Both the position numbers and the translations under genes were made by a program. A stretch of DNA of 43,307 bases from Prochlorococcus sp. AG-363-K07 (lineage in GTDB: Bacteria; Cyanobacteriota; Cyanobacteriia; PCC-6307; Cyanobiaceae): assembly GCA_003280225.1 (NCBI GenBank), contig QCFO01000015.1, forward strand, positions 1 through 43,307. Direction: 5' to 3'. Positions 1 to 7,892 of this stretch are shown here, piece by piece (the stretch's first letter is position 1; every line of letters begins with the position of its first letter). Below the pieces are notes generated by a model. That model saw nothing but the letters and a program-made list of their open reading frames with translations. It was not told where the DNA came from and did not search any database.

Positions 1-2
1 AA

Positions 3-77
3 AGAATTTCTAACATCGCCGAAACGTTCTTTAAGGACGAGGTGATTAGGGGTGCTTGCGAGGTGGTTTATCAGTAA
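3..77 (+). CDS. possible 3' end of a truncated upstream gene
   Basis: The frame starting at base 3 is open from the window edge for 24 codons and ends at TAA (75-77). It reads like a protein tail with mixed charged and hydrophobic residues (RISNIAETFFKDEVIR, then GACEVVYQ). The other two plus frames close sooner or look less protein-like. I do not recognise the family, and a chance ORF of this length is quite possible. The next 177 bases to the DUF3303 gene hold only the tRNA-Thr-like fragment at 93-113. Confidence 0.25.
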   Translation, partial: RISNIAETFFKDEVIRGACEVVYQ

Positions 78-92
78 TAGGAATTCTTCCAA

Positions 93-113
93 GCCCTCAC
101 CGGGGAATTGAAC
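93..113 (-). repeat. degenerate copy of the tRNA-Thr 3' end (att-like remnant)
   Basis: These 21 bases match the 3' terminal 20 bases of the intact tRNA-Thr (1353-1372) in the same orientation. They differ by one extra G and two substitutions: GCCCTC, then A for G, then CCGGG(G)A, one mismatch, then TTGAAC. In the tRNA this stretch covers the 3' acceptor strand, the 3' T-stem and the T-loop. A partial 3'-end copy facing an intact tRNA is the usual footprint left by tRNA-targeting integration. The copy is degraded and short, so coincidence is not excluded. Confidence 0.45.
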
Positions 114-254
114 AGACACTCACTCACTCATTCTTACTAAGACTTGAATTGATCATTCACATCCTTTTCTGAATCTTAAAAACTAAATCAGTATCCAGAT
201 GGACATATAACTGAGTTCACTTTCTGCTATGAAAGATTGCTTCTCAAAAGATTC

Positions 255-527
255 ATGCTCTACCTTCAGCACTGGAAGATCAAATCTGGCTACCACCAGA
301 AAAGTGCAGAAAAGTTTTTAGCGACTGGTGCGCCTTATCCAGGAGTTAAATCCTTTTTACGCTATCACTCTCCAGGTTCATTAGAAGGTTGGATTGTTGT
401 TGACTCTGATGATCCAAAAGCTATATATGAACACGCAGCTGAATGGGCTGAGTTCCTTGATTGGGAAACAACTCCAGTTCTCACGGATGAAGAGGCGGGC
501 CCTATTTGCGCAAAGATCTACAGCTAA
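255..527 (+). CDS. DUF3303-family small protein
   Basis: The product is about 90 aa and the function is unknown. Sequence features typical of the cyanobacterial DUF3303 family are an N-terminal beta-strand (MLYLQHWKIK), a central GWIVVDSDDPKAIYEHAAEW segment and a C-terminal PVLTDEEAGPICAKIYS. The frame is also open from a TTG at 237, but the family normally begins at the hydrophobic strand, so I place the start at ATG 255; no good Shine-Dalgarno separates the two. It is the only intact gene between the tRNA-Thr remnant (93-113) and the intact tRNA-Thr (1352), so it may have arrived with, or simply survived in, that segment. Confidence 0.7.
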   Translation: MLYLQHWKIKSGYHQKSAEKFLATGAPYPGVKSFLRYHSPGSLEGWIVVDSDDPKAIYEHAAEWAEFLDWETTPVLTDEEAGPICAKIYS

Positions 528-555
528 TTGACTTGAGGAAGCAGGTTTTGGGGCA

Positions 556-1013
556 GTGTCCCTCTCCTCAAAAACAGAAGCACTATCACTCAACCTGCCT
601 AATATTTTTTGTTTTAATATTCCAATATCTCATAAAGATCAAATCCTATCAAATCTTGAGGAGTTTGCATTTAAGGATCTGATGGCTTCTTTCTTGATCG
701 CCAATACAACCTCAGACTTTTTATTTATTCGTCCAAGTGGCAACCCAATAGACGCACAAGGTTTTGCTGAGATGAGGTCCTCAGGGGATCTTGTATTGGA
801 AACTGCTGAAATTACTAAGGTTCATAAATTTGATTTTTTTGTGACGACGTTGCTATGTGTGTATTCACTATGGGTTCAAAGTTTGCTTATAAAGGGACTC
901 CAAATAATGATTTGCCAACAGTAATTTCAATTTTCAAGAAGGTTGGTGGTTCTTGGAAAATTGCGTGGATGCAACGATCAACTGGTCAATCAGACATGTC
1001 TTTGTGGAATTAA
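556..1013 (+). pseudogene. frameshifted DUF3804 / NTF2-like (SnoaL-fold) gene
   Basis: Two plus-strand frames join into one plausible protein of about 152 aa. The first runs from GTG 556 through an EEFAFKDLMASFLI segment and a FIRPSGNPIDAQGF segment to HKFDFF near 840. The second continues from about 843 as DDVAMCVFTMGSKFAYKG and ends QRSTGQSDMSLWN, stop TAA 1011-1013. This is the layout of the NTF2-like DUF3804 proteins of marine cyanobacteria. The switch lies in a run of seven T (834-840); an eighth T would restore HKFDFFCDDVAM. As given, the first frame runs out of register into a meaningless tail ending at 924. Possible causes are true decay, slippage-mediated restoration, or a sequencing error. 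The start codon is uncertain; GAGGAA at 535-540 is the only nearby SD-like motif. Confidence 0.75.
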
Positions 1014-1153
1014 GAAATAGTGATTGGTATAAGTAATCTGTTCAGGATTTCTGCAATGACTGAGCTCTTGGAGTAGGCGCCTTTTTTCTGCTCGTGGTGA
1101 TAGTGGTCGAACGCCTTATTAGAGGAATGGCCATCCTTCTAGAATTCAGACAT
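1010..1153 (-). pseudogene. small hypothetical gene interrupted by an in-frame TAG
   Basis: On the minus strand an ATG at 1153 opens MSEF, meets TAG (1139-1141), and then continues in the same frame for 42 codons to TAA (1010-1012). The continuation looks coding: KDGHSSNKAFDHYHHEQKKG followed by AYSKSSVIAEILNRLL, a basic, histidine-rich segment plus an amphipathic helix. No ATG, GTG or TTG follows the TAG early enough to encode this part alone. I do not recognise the family. It overlaps the end of the frameshifted DUF3804 gene tail to tail by a few bases. The simplest reading is a roughly 47-aa gene killed by one nonsense change. Confidence 0.4.
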
Positions 1154-1175
1154 GTCAAATTGATTATCGTGGACT

Positions 1176-1228
1176 AAGCAAAAAAAGAGGTGCTAAAAGG
1201 TTTTTTGCTTTAAGTGCCTCTTTTGCTT
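1176..1228. terminator. hairpin with two competing pairings, terminator-like
   Basis: The left arm (1176-1193, AAGC, a seven-A run, GAGGTGC) pairs with the distal arm 1214-1228 (GTGCCTCTTTTGCTT) with a 3-nt A bulge and two wobble pairs. It also pairs perfectly over 9 bp with the nearer arm 1201-1209 (TTTTTTGCT). The U-rich descending arms resemble picocyanobacterial terminators. It lies downstream of the minus-strand tRNA-Tyr/tRNA-Thr unit, so it could end that transcript. Surrounding sequence 1154-1175 and 1229-1351 shows nothing else recognisable. Confidence 0.45.
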
Positions 1229-1351
1229 GAATTCTTCGATTTAAACTAAAAGGATAAAAGGAATATAGGGAATTTAAACTGGACTTTCACTTTAAATTCT
1301 AAGAACCTCTGGTGCCTTGAGATTCTTTCCCTTGGTTGAGGTCAGGGCTCA

Positions 1352-1423
<72 letters not shown>

Positions 1424-1433
1424 TTGTGGAAGG

Positions 1434-1515
1434 TGGGCCGGGTTGGATTTGAACCAACGTAGGCAGAGCCAGCGGATTTACAGTCCGCCCCCATTAACCA
1501 CTCGGGCACCGACCC
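1434..1515 (-). tRNA. tRNA-Tyr (GUA)
   Basis: This is an 82-nt minus-strand tRNA with a long variable arm, as expected for bacterial class II tRNA-Tyr. The acceptor stem is GGGTCGG/CCGGCCC with an A discriminator, the T-loop is TTCAAAT, and the anticodon loop CTGTAAA carries GUA (complement 1479-1481). It precedes tRNA-Thr by 10 nt in a two-gene unit. CCA is not encoded. Confidence 0.97.
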
Positions 1516-1621
1516 GAACCACAAAGAGAGATTAACAGCTAACGGTCCAAGAATTCATTAACTTGCTGGGCGTTGTTGCTAAGGATCGATACGATCATTT
1601 CAGCACTCTTTGTAGTGGTTT

Positions 1622-2068
1622 ATGCGCTTACTGCTGATTAATGGCCCTAACCTAAATCTCTTAGGACAAAGGGAACCTTCCATATATGGTTCAAATACTC
1701 TTCATGCAATAGAGGTTGAGTTGATGCAAAAGGCTGAGCAAGCAGGAGTGCACTTAGATTGTTTTCAAAGTAATTTTGAAGGTGCTCTGATTGACCGTAT
1801 TCATCAAGCAATTGGAGAAGTTGATGCGATCCTTATTAATGCAGGGGCCTACACCCATACTTCAGTAGCTTTGCGTGATGCTTTATTAGGAACTGGTATC
1901 CCATACGTGGAATTGCATCTGAGTAATATTTTTGCTCGTGAAGAATTTCGCCATAACTCCTACCTTTCAGATAAGGCAGTTGGAGTGATTAGTGGTTTTG
2001 GAGTTACGAGTTATCACCTTGCAATGCAGGCCATAGTCGATCACCTCCGTAAATCTGTAAGGAATTGA
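1622..2068 (+). CDS. aroQ: 3-dehydroquinate dehydratase, type II
   Basis: A 148-aa cytoplasmic shikimate-pathway enzyme that converts 3-dehydroquinate to 3-dehydroshikimate. The length fits the dodecameric type II family (about 145-150 aa). The N-terminal [18 protein letters not shown] contains the conserved N and the lid Arg and Tyr, [16 protein letters not shown] follows mid-protein, and the substrate-contacting [20 protein letters not shown] segment is intact. The start is ATG 1622. The stop overlaps the start of the miaE-like gene (TGATG), so the two are translationally coupled. There is 106 nt between tRNA-Tyr and this gene for a divergent promoter. Confidence 0.96.
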   Translation: MRLLLINGPNLNLLGQREPSIYGSNTLHAIEVELMQKAEQAGVHLDCFQSNFEGALIDRIHQAIGEVDAILINAGAYTHTSVALRDALLGTGIPYVELHLSNIFAREEFRHNSYLSDKAVGVISGFGVTSYHLAMQAIVDHLRKSVRN

Positions 2069-2679
2069 TGATTGGGAATTCTCGGAAACCAGCTCAGTTA
2101 AGAATTAAATGGCTGCTCAATTCGACAAGTGATGCTTGGTTAGAACAAGCAATCGCTCATCCGATTGAGGTATTAATTGATCACGCACATTGTGAAAGGA
2201 AAGCAGCGGGAGTTGCTATTCAAATGATGTTTCGTTATTTATGTGAGCCTGGCCTTGCAGAAGTACTTAGTCCTCTAGCAAGGGAAGAATTGGAACACTT
2301 TGAACGTGTATTGGAAATTCTTAAGTCACGAGGTCACTATTTAGAGCCATTACCTGCTCCTCCTTATGGAGGAGTTTTGGCGAAGAACATTAGAAAGCAA
2401 GAACCTGAACGAATGCTTGATAGCTTTATAGTTTCTGGTTTGATTGAAGCACGAAGTCATGAAAGAATGTCACTTCTTGCTGCTAATAGTCCTGATAAGG
2501 AGCTGGCAGTGTTGTATGAAGAATTACTTGAAAGTGAGGCAAGACATTTTTGCCTTTATTGGAAACTTGCGGAGGACCGCTTTGAGAAGTCAGTAGTCGT
2601 GTCTCGCTTGCACGAATTGGCAGCAGTAGAGGCAAAGATCCTTTCACAATTGCATCCTGAACCCAGGATGCATAGCTGA
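2068..2679 (+). CDS. miaE: tRNA-(ms2io6A37)-hydroxylase-like protein (MiaE family)
   Basis: A ferritin-like diiron protein of 203 aa. MiaE hydroxylates the isopentenyl side chain of ms2i6A37 in tRNAs that read U-starting codons. The diiron set is visible: Glu43 in HCERKAAGVA, an ELEH motif (E74/H77), Glu127 in GLIEARSHE, and an EARH motif (E157/H160). A TTG at 2065 also opens the frame, but ATG 2068 overlaps the aroQ stop as TGATG and has a TAAGGA Shine-Dalgarno upstream, so I choose 2068. The close coupling to aroQ looks like operon packing rather than a pathway link. Substrate specificity is inferred from the family only. Confidence 0.88.
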   Translation: MIGNSRKPAQLRIKWLLNSTSDAWLEQAIAHPIEVLIDHAHCERKAAGVAIQMMFRYLCEPGLAEVLSPLAREELEHFERVLEILKSRGHYLEPLPAPPYGGVLAKNIRKQEPERMLDSFIVSGLIEARSHERMSLLAANSPDKELAVLYEELLESEARHFCLYWKLAEDRFEKSVVVSRLHELAAVEAKILSQLHPEPRMHS

Positions 2680-2783
2680 GTAGGTCTACACTTTTCAGAG
2701 TCTTTAAGTTGTGAATGTCACAGTTTTAGAGGAATAGATGGTTCTTCTTCTTTGATCTAACCAGTTAAATAATTAGGAGGGCT

Positions 2784-3548
2784 ATGGCCATTTCAGATTT
2801 GCAAAGATCTCAACATCAATCTCATTCACTCACGCTTGTAGGCGTAGGTCCAGGTGACCCTTCCTTGATGACTTTGGCTGCTGTTGAGGCGATTCAAAAT
2901 GCGACAGTTGTTGCCTATCCAGTCACCAAAGATGGTGGTGAAAGCATTGCAGCTACGATTGCCTCTAGATGGATTGATGACGAAAAGAAGCGTTTGCCAC
3001 TTCTTTTTCCAATGATTCCTGAGGCTAAACCTAGGAAAGAAGCTTGGAAGAAGGCTAGCGACATACTGGCAGGATTAGTTAAACAAGGAGAAGAGATTGC
3101 CTTCCTCTGCGAAGGTGATGTTTCTTTGTTTGCTACTGCTTCTTATGTATTGCTTTATTTAAAGAGAAACTATCCTGAATGCTCTATCAATCTCATCCCA
3201 GGTGTAACAGCTGTTGGAGCAGCAGCAGCAGCAGCAGCGTGGCCTTTGTCAATGCAAAGAGAGCAACTATTAGTGGTACCTGCTCCTGAAACATCTGATG
3301 AATTGGACTTAATACTTGAAGAAGCAGCTATTGCTGGTCGAGTTCTTGCACTGTTAAAGCTGGGAAAGCGTTGGATATGGATTAGATCTGTATTGGAAAA
3401 GAAAGGGCTGTTAGAAAAGACTGTTTTTGCTCAGAGAGTAGGCTTCCCTGATCAAAAAATAATGGAGGCACGCTTCCTTCCTGCAACAGCTAAACCTTAT
3501 TTTTCATTGCTTCTAATTCGTCAAGGATGGCCTGAGGTCTTATTCTGA
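2784..3548 (+). CDS. cobI: precorrin-2 C20-methyltransferase (CobI/CbiL)
   Basis: A SAM-dependent tetrapyrrole methylase (254 aa) that methylates C-20 of precorrin-2, or of its cobalt form, on the way to the corrin ring. The glycine-rich N-terminal motif is LVGVGPGDPSLMTLAAVEAI and the second SAM-contact region is EEIAFLCEGDVSLF. The IPGVTAVGAAAAAAAW segment carries seven consecutive alanines encoded by a GCA repeat (3219-3239). The Shine-Dalgarno AGGAGG is well placed before ATG 2784. It is not in a larger cobalamin operon here and no cobalamin riboswitch is visible in the 104-nt leader. Confidence 0.93.
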   Translation: MAISDLQRSQHQSHSLTLVGVGPGDPSLMTLAAVEAIQNATVVAYPVTKDGGESIAATIASRWIDDEKKRLPLLFPMIPEAKPRKEAWKKASDILAGLVKQGEEIAFLCEGDVSLFATASYVLLYLKRNYPECSINLIPGVTAVGAAAAAAAWPLSMQREQLLVVPAPETSDELDLILEEAAIAGRVLALLKLGKRWIWIRSVLEKKGLLEKTVFAQRVGFPDQKIMEARFLPATAKPYFSLLLIRQGWPEVLF

Positions 3549-3592
3549 AAAGCTTTTTTTCAAGGCAAATCTAGAAATGAGTAAATAATAAT

Positions 3593-4591
3593 TTAGTTGA
3601 GCCTTGAAAGTTGGTTTTCTAGAAGGGCTATTGCTTCTGTAGATGTTTGTGCTCGTAGAAGATGGTGACGAAGTTTTTCTGCTCCAGGGAAACCTTTACA
3701 TGTCCAATTCATATGTTTTCTGGCAACAAGAAGACCGTGTTCACCCTTTTGCTTAAGAAGCCCTTGAAGATGCTCAAGGGTAATACTCACTATTTCTTTA
3801 GGAGTTGGTGTTGAAAATGCTTTGTTGCCTTGTAACTCACAATCAATTTGTCCAACTATCCAAGGACATCCCAGGCTACCTCTACCAATCATTACCCCAT
3901 CTGCCCCAGTCATTTTTAGGCAGTGAAGTGCATCATTTGCATTATAGATGTCGCCATTGGCTATTACGGGGATTTTGAGAGCACTTTTAACTTTTGCAAT
4001 TGCACCCCAATCTGCTTTGCCAGAAAACCCCTGTGTTCTTGTTCTTCCATGCAATGTTAAAAGCTGGGCCCCAGCATTTTGTAGTCGAGTAGTAAATTCA
4101 ATAAGATTAAAGGATTGGTCTTCGCTCCAGCCCAGTCTTGTCTTGACTGATATTGGTATTTGAATTGAATCTGCAACTGCTGAGATAATACGTTCAGCCA
4201 GTTCAGGTTCTTTTATTAGAGCACTGCCTCCTCCTTTTCTGGCAATTTTTTTGACCGGACATCCCATGTTTATGTCTACAAGAAAGGCTCCGGCATTCTC
4301 GGCTTTTTTAGCAGCTTCTACAATTACCTTTGGTCGATGGTCAAAAATTTGGACAGCGATTGGACCTTCTTCATGAGATATCTCGTCTAATTTGTAGTAG
4401 CCATAGCCTTGCTCAAGTCGATTGGCGTTCACCATTTCTGTAAACAAGAGAGCTTCTGGTGCCCAGCGCCTTACTAACTTGCGGAAGACTTGATCGCTAA
4501 TTCCTGCCAAAGGGGATTGCAAGACTCGTGATCGAAGAGTTCTTTGAACTCCCTGTCCTGAGATAGTTAATTCTGGTGTAGTTGCCTGCAT
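3593..4591 (-). CDS. dus: tRNA-dihydrouridine synthase (DusB/NifR3 type)
   Basis: An FMN-dependent enzyme (332 aa) that reduces uridine to dihydrouridine in tRNA. The TIM-barrel start LQSPLAGISDQVFRKLVRRW, the motif NMGCPVKKIARKGGGSALI with the catalytic Cys in MGCP, the SVKTRLGW substrate segment, LTLHGRTRTQGFSGKADW and the phosphate-binding GVMIGRGSLGCPW are all present. The length fits NifR3/DusB. It is convergent with cobI (44 nt gap). Which uridine it modifies cannot be told from sequence alone. Confidence 0.93.
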   Translation of the reverse strand: MQATTPELTISGQGVQRTLRSRVLQSPLAGISDQVFRKLVRRWAPEALLFTEMVNANRLEQGYGYYKLDEISHEEGPIAVQIFDHRPKVIVEAAKKAENAGAFLVDINMGCPVKKIARKGGGSALIKEPELAERIISAVADSIQIPISVKTRLGWSEDQSFNLIEFTTRLQNAGAQLLTLHGRTRTQGFSGKADWGAIAKVKSALKIPVIANGDIYNANDALHCLKMTGADGVMIGRGSLGCPWIVGQIDCELQGNKAFSTPTPKEIVSITLEHLQGLLKQKGEHGLLVARKHMNWTCKGFPGAEKLRHHLLRAQTSTEAIALLENQLSRLN

Positions 4592-4693
4592 CGTTGGCTC
4601 TATATTGATTGCCTGTTATTTTGATTAAGCATAGTTGGCTGTCATTGAAAGATTTGGTAAATCGATTCTGCTAAAACTTTCTGAGTATCTCTT

Positions 4694-5155
4694 ATGTCTC
4701 CTTGGCCTATTAGTCGAGCTCTTTTGCATAAAATACTTGAAGATCGTGTAACAGATCGTTTTGTTGCGCAGTTGGTCTGGGAAAGACTTGGCTATCAAGG
4801 AAACGATGATTCTGAAGAGATTTGGCGGGTTGGTCCTGAAACACCATCTGAATGGAGCGAAAAGTTTCCAAGATCTCCAGAAGTCATTATTGAGAGAAAG
4901 GCCTCTGTTCATTTGACGAGATCAATACCAACTCAATACAAGCAAATATTAAAAGAGTACCTGAATTTTCAAGGTTATAAAGTTACTGAGCTTTTCCCTA
5001 GAAGAGTGAGGAGAGCCACAGTAGTGAATTGGCTTTTGTATTGGTTGTTCTCAAGCGGACAAAAACTTCCAGATAAAGGACCTTTGCCCAAGCTCTATGA
5101 ACCTCCTGCTAATCCTGCTATTGGTCATCCAGGAGACCCTTTAGTGCGCCATTAA
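4694..5155 (+). CDS. DUF1823-family conserved protein
   Basis: A soluble protein of 153 aa, function unknown. The pattern matches DUF1823, found in cyanobacteria and plastid-bearing eukaryotes: an N-terminal LLHKILEDRVTDRFVAQLVW, a GYQGNDDSEEIWRVG segment, the conserved HLTRSIPTQYKQILKEYLNF core and a basic RRVRRATVVNWLLYWLF tail. The start is ATG 4694. It is divergent from the dus gene with about 100 nt between starts. The last 30 residues are proline-rich and probably disordered. Its neighbours give no functional hint. Confidence 0.8.
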   Translation: MSPWPISRALLHKILEDRVTDRFVAQLVWERLGYQGNDDSEEIWRVGPETPSEWSEKFPRSPEVIIERKASVHLTRSIPTQYKQILKEYLNFQGYKVTELFPRRVRRATVVNWLLYWLFSSGQKLPDKGPLPKLYEPPANPAIGHPGDPLVRH

Positions 5156-5313
5156 ATTAAATTGAGTATTCTTTCGGAAATGCTTGGAGATTTAATTGTA
5201 GTTTTTGATTATTGAGGGGATTTGTTTAGAAGAATGTTGGCCTAATCACTTAAAGATAGCCCCTTTGACCGATTCTTCTGTAGGGTCGATATTCATGTAA
5301 TTGGTTTGGGAAT

Positions 5314-6678
5314 TTGGCGCGTCCTGTCGTCGCCATCATTGGTCGTCCTAACGTAGGTAAGTCTACGTTGGTCAATCGTTTGTGTGAAAGTCGAGAAGCG
5401 ATTGTTCATGATCAACCAGGAGTTACACGAGATCGGACATATCAAGATGGGTGTTGGCGAGATAGAGAATTCAAGGTTGTAGATACTGGAGGATTAGTAT
5501 TTGATGATGACAGTGAATTTCTCCCGGAAATTCGTGAACAAGCTAACTTAGCCCTCTCTGAGGCATCTGTAGCATTAGTGATTGTGGATGGTCAGCAAGG
5601 GTTGACTGCAGCTGATGAGGCCATTGCTGAGTGGCTAAGAGGCCATTCTTGCAAGCCTTTGGTGGCAGTCAATAAGTGTGAATCCCCTGAACAGGGTTTA
5701 GCCATGGCAGCAGAGTTTTGGCGATTAGGTCTTGGTGAGCCATACCCTATTTCGGCAATACATGGTGCAGGAACAGGTGACCTGTTAGATCGAGTGGTCT
5801 CTCTGCTACCACCTAGAGATACGGAGAGTGATGAGGAAGAGCCAATTCAGATAGCGATTATAGGCAGACCAAATGTCGGTAAGTCCAGCTTGTTAAATGC
5901 TATTTGTGGTGAGGAAAGGGCTATTGTCAGCCCTATACGTGGCACGACAAGGGACACTATTGATACCAGTCTGAAGAGACAATCCCGACTTTGGAGGATG
6001 ATAGATACGGCCGGTATCAGACGTCGGAAGAGTGTTAATTATGGGCCTGAATTTTTTGGGATCAATAGGAGTTTTAAAGCAATTGAAAGAAGTGATATTT
6101 GTATTTTGGTTATTGATGCTCTTGATGGGGTAACTGAGCAGGATCAAAGGCTTGCTGGAAGGATTGAGGATGCTGGAAGAGCTTGTGTGCTAGTAGTAAA
6201 TAAGTGGGATGCTGTTGAGAAAGATAGCCACACAATGACAAGGACGGAAAAAGAGTTGCGTTCCAAGCTTTATTTTCTTGATTGGGCAACAATGTTATTT
6301 ACCTCAGCTTTAACTGGTCAAAGAGTTGAAAGCATTTTTACATTGGCTAGTTTGGCTGTTGAGCAGCATCGTCGACGAGTTACAACCTCTGTTGTGAATG
6401 AAGTTTTGAGAGAAGCTCTTAGTTGGCGAAGCCCTCCAACAACTAGAGGAGGTAGGCAAGGGAGGCTCTATTACGGTACACAAGTAGCAAATCAACCCCC
6501 TAGTTTCACGCTTTTCGTAAATGAACCCAAGCTTTTTGGTGATACATATCGTCGCTATATCGAAAGACAACTGAGAGAGGGACTTGGCTTTGAAGGGACT
6601 CCTATAAGGTTGTTTTGGAGAGGAAAGCAGCAAAGAGATGCTGAAAGAGATTTAATTGCTCAGCAAAATCGTCCTTAA
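5314..6678 (+). CDS. der: ribosome biogenesis GTPase Der (EngA)
   Basis: A double-GTPase (454 aa) required for 50S subunit maturation. Domain 1 has RPNVGKS at 11-17, DTGG at 57-60 and NKCE at 120-123 in place of the usual NKxD. Domain 2 has GRPNVGKS at 184-191, a DTAG and an NKWD. The C-terminal KH-like domain (about 360-440) includes GRLYYGTQ and [10 protein letters not shown]. The start is TTG 5314; no in-frame ATG lies near the family's expected start. The 158-nt upstream gap is long enough for a promoter, and only 5 nt separate it from the next gene, so it probably heads the der-ecfT-pipX-pipY unit. Confidence 0.96.
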   Translation: MARPVVAIIGRPNVGKSTLVNRLCESREAIVHDQPGVTRDRTYQDGCWRDREFKVVDTGGLVFDDDSEFLPEIREQANLALSEASVALVIVDGQQGLTAADEAIAEWLRGHSCKPLVAVNKCESPEQGLAMAAEFWRLGLGEPYPISAIHGAGTGDLLDRVVSLLPPRDTESDEEEPIQIAIIGRPNVGKSSLLNAICGEERAIVSPIRGTTRDTIDTSLKRQSRLWRMIDTAGIRRRKSVNYGPEFFGINRSFKAIERSDICILVIDALDGVTEQDQRLAGRIEDAGRACVLVVNKWDAVEKDSHTMTRTEKELRSKLYFLDWATMLFTSALTGQRVESIFTLASLAVEQHRRRVTTSVVNEVLREALSWRSPPTTRGGRQGRLYYGTQVANQPPSFTLFVNEPKLFGDTYRRYIERQLREGLGFEGTPIRLFWRGKQQRDAERDLIAQQNRP

Positions 6679-6683
6679 GACTT

Positions 6684-7598
6684 ATGGATTGGTTGCGCAA
6701 AGTTCCTATAGGACAGTATGTCACCGGTGATTCATCTTGGTTACGAAGCCTTGATCCTAGGTTGAAAATGCTATGGGTTGTCATGTTTTTGATAACCCCT
6801 ATTCTTGCTGGACCAATTTGGAGACTTGGACTTGTCGTGTCTCTCCTTCTGTTTACCTTATTGAGCTGCTTGCCTTGGCGTATTTGGTCTCGTTCCTTTT
6901 GCTTTGTTTTAATTCTTTCGGTTTTTGTGGGAGTATTCGCAATACTTTTACCTACGGGGGAAGCTGCCGCATCGCTCTCTATTCGGAACCCCCAGGAATT
7001 GTCAACATCTCTAATTAAAGGTCCTCCCTGGGACTTATTAACGCTTGGACCAATCCGATTGGGGGAGATCATCTTTGGTCCTTTTATTATTAATCGACGA
7101 TCTGCGGAGTTAGCTCTTAATACGTCTACCTTGATTTTTACAGTTGTTCATAGTGTTAATTTGATGCTCTTGACTACTCCTCCAGAGGATTTGGTTTGGA
7201 CTTTGAGATGGTTTCTGGCTCCACTTGCTTTGTTCGGCCTACCAGTTGATCGAATAAGTTTTCAACTTCTTTTATCTCTAAGGTTTTTGCCATTGGTGCA
7301 AGAGGAGGTCCAAAATCTTTTGAGGTCATTAGCTATGAGAGCTGTCAAAGTTAGGAAGCTTGGATTTAAATCAACCTTGGCCCTTGTGGTTTCTGTTGCT
7401 GAGAGACTTTTAGCAAATATTCTCTTGAGGGCAGAGCAAGGTGCTGATGCTCTCGTTGCGAGAGGAGGAGTATGGCTGCCTCCTAGTGATCTCAGGCCGA
7501 TTAGGCCTTCGGGTCAAAGACTCCCTTTCCTTAATTTTTGGGCGGGTTTGTTTTTGATAATTGTTCTTAGCTTGCGTGGGAAGTACGGTGCCCTATAG
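6684..7598 (+). CDS. energy-coupling factor transporter transmembrane protein (EcfT/CbiQ family)
   Basis: A polytopic membrane protein of 304 aa with about five or six hydrophobic segments. The first pair is near residues 28-80, and the charged helix after LSLRFLPLVQEEVQNLLRSL contains the ATPase-coupling signature region (AMRAVKVRKLG, then ERLLANILLRAEQGADALVA). EcfT subunits couple an ECF ATPase pair to an S component for vitamin or metal uptake. No ATPase or S component is nearby, so the substrate is unknown. It is a solitary T component, 5 nt after der and 18 nt before pipX. Confidence 0.85.
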   Translation: MDWLRKVPIGQYVTGDSSWLRSLDPRLKMLWVVMFLITPILAGPIWRLGLVVSLLLFTLLSCLPWRIWSRSFCFVLILSVFVGVFAILLPTGEAAASLSIRNPQELSTSLIKGPPWDLLTLGPIRLGEIIFGPFIINRRSAELALNTSTLIFTVVHSVNLMLLTTPPEDLVWTLRWFLAPLALFGLPVDRISFQLLLSLRFLPLVQEEVQNLLRSLAMRAVKVRKLGFKSTLALVVSVAERLLANILLRAEQGADALVARGGVWLPPSDLRPIRPSGQRLPFLNFWAGLFLIIVLSLRGKYGAL

Positions 7599-7616
7599 CT
7601 GCTTGGTCTTGAACAG

Positions 7617-7883
7617 GTGAGTTCAGAGCGCTATCTAAACCATCCAACTTTTGGAATGTTGTACCTAGTTGCTCCAGCCGGAGAAGGTAGGGATGTTTAT
7701 GCCACGTTGTATGCCCAAAAGATGTTTTTCCTGGTTACTCTTCAGCCCAGGGGGGCTCAGTTTGAAGTAATCCCATACCTTGATGCTAAGCATCATGCTG
7801 AAACACACCTTTATCGCTGCCGCAGGAATGATTCTCCAGAGAAAGAGAGATGGCAGGAGTTATTTCATCAAACTTTTATGTGA
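7617..7883 (+). CDS. pipX: PII-interacting protein X
   Basis: A small cyanobacterial regulator (88 aa) that binds PII (GlnB) or the transcription factor NtcA according to 2-oxoglutarate and ADP status, and co-activates NtcA. The sequence is characteristic: YLNHPTFGMLYLV, then DVYATLYAQKMFFLVT, forming the Tudor-like beta-barrel, followed by two short C-terminal helices. The start is GTG 7617. It is followed after 9 nt by pipY, the conserved cyanobacterial pair. Confidence 0.93.
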   Translation: MSSERYLNHPTFGMLYLVAPAGEGRDVYATLYAQKMFFLVTLQPRGAQFEVIPYLDAKHHAETHLYRCRRNDSPEKERWQELFHQTFM

Positions 7884-7892
7884 AGGTTGGTG

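Noticed and set aside
2680-2783. Possible cobalamin riboswitch before cobI
   Set aside because: No B12-box-like sequence; the leader is only 104 nt and lacks the required structure.
3546-3562. Short hairpin TGAAAA/TTTTCA between cobI and dus
   Set aside because: Only six AT-rich pairs, overlapping the cobI stop; too weak to call a terminator.
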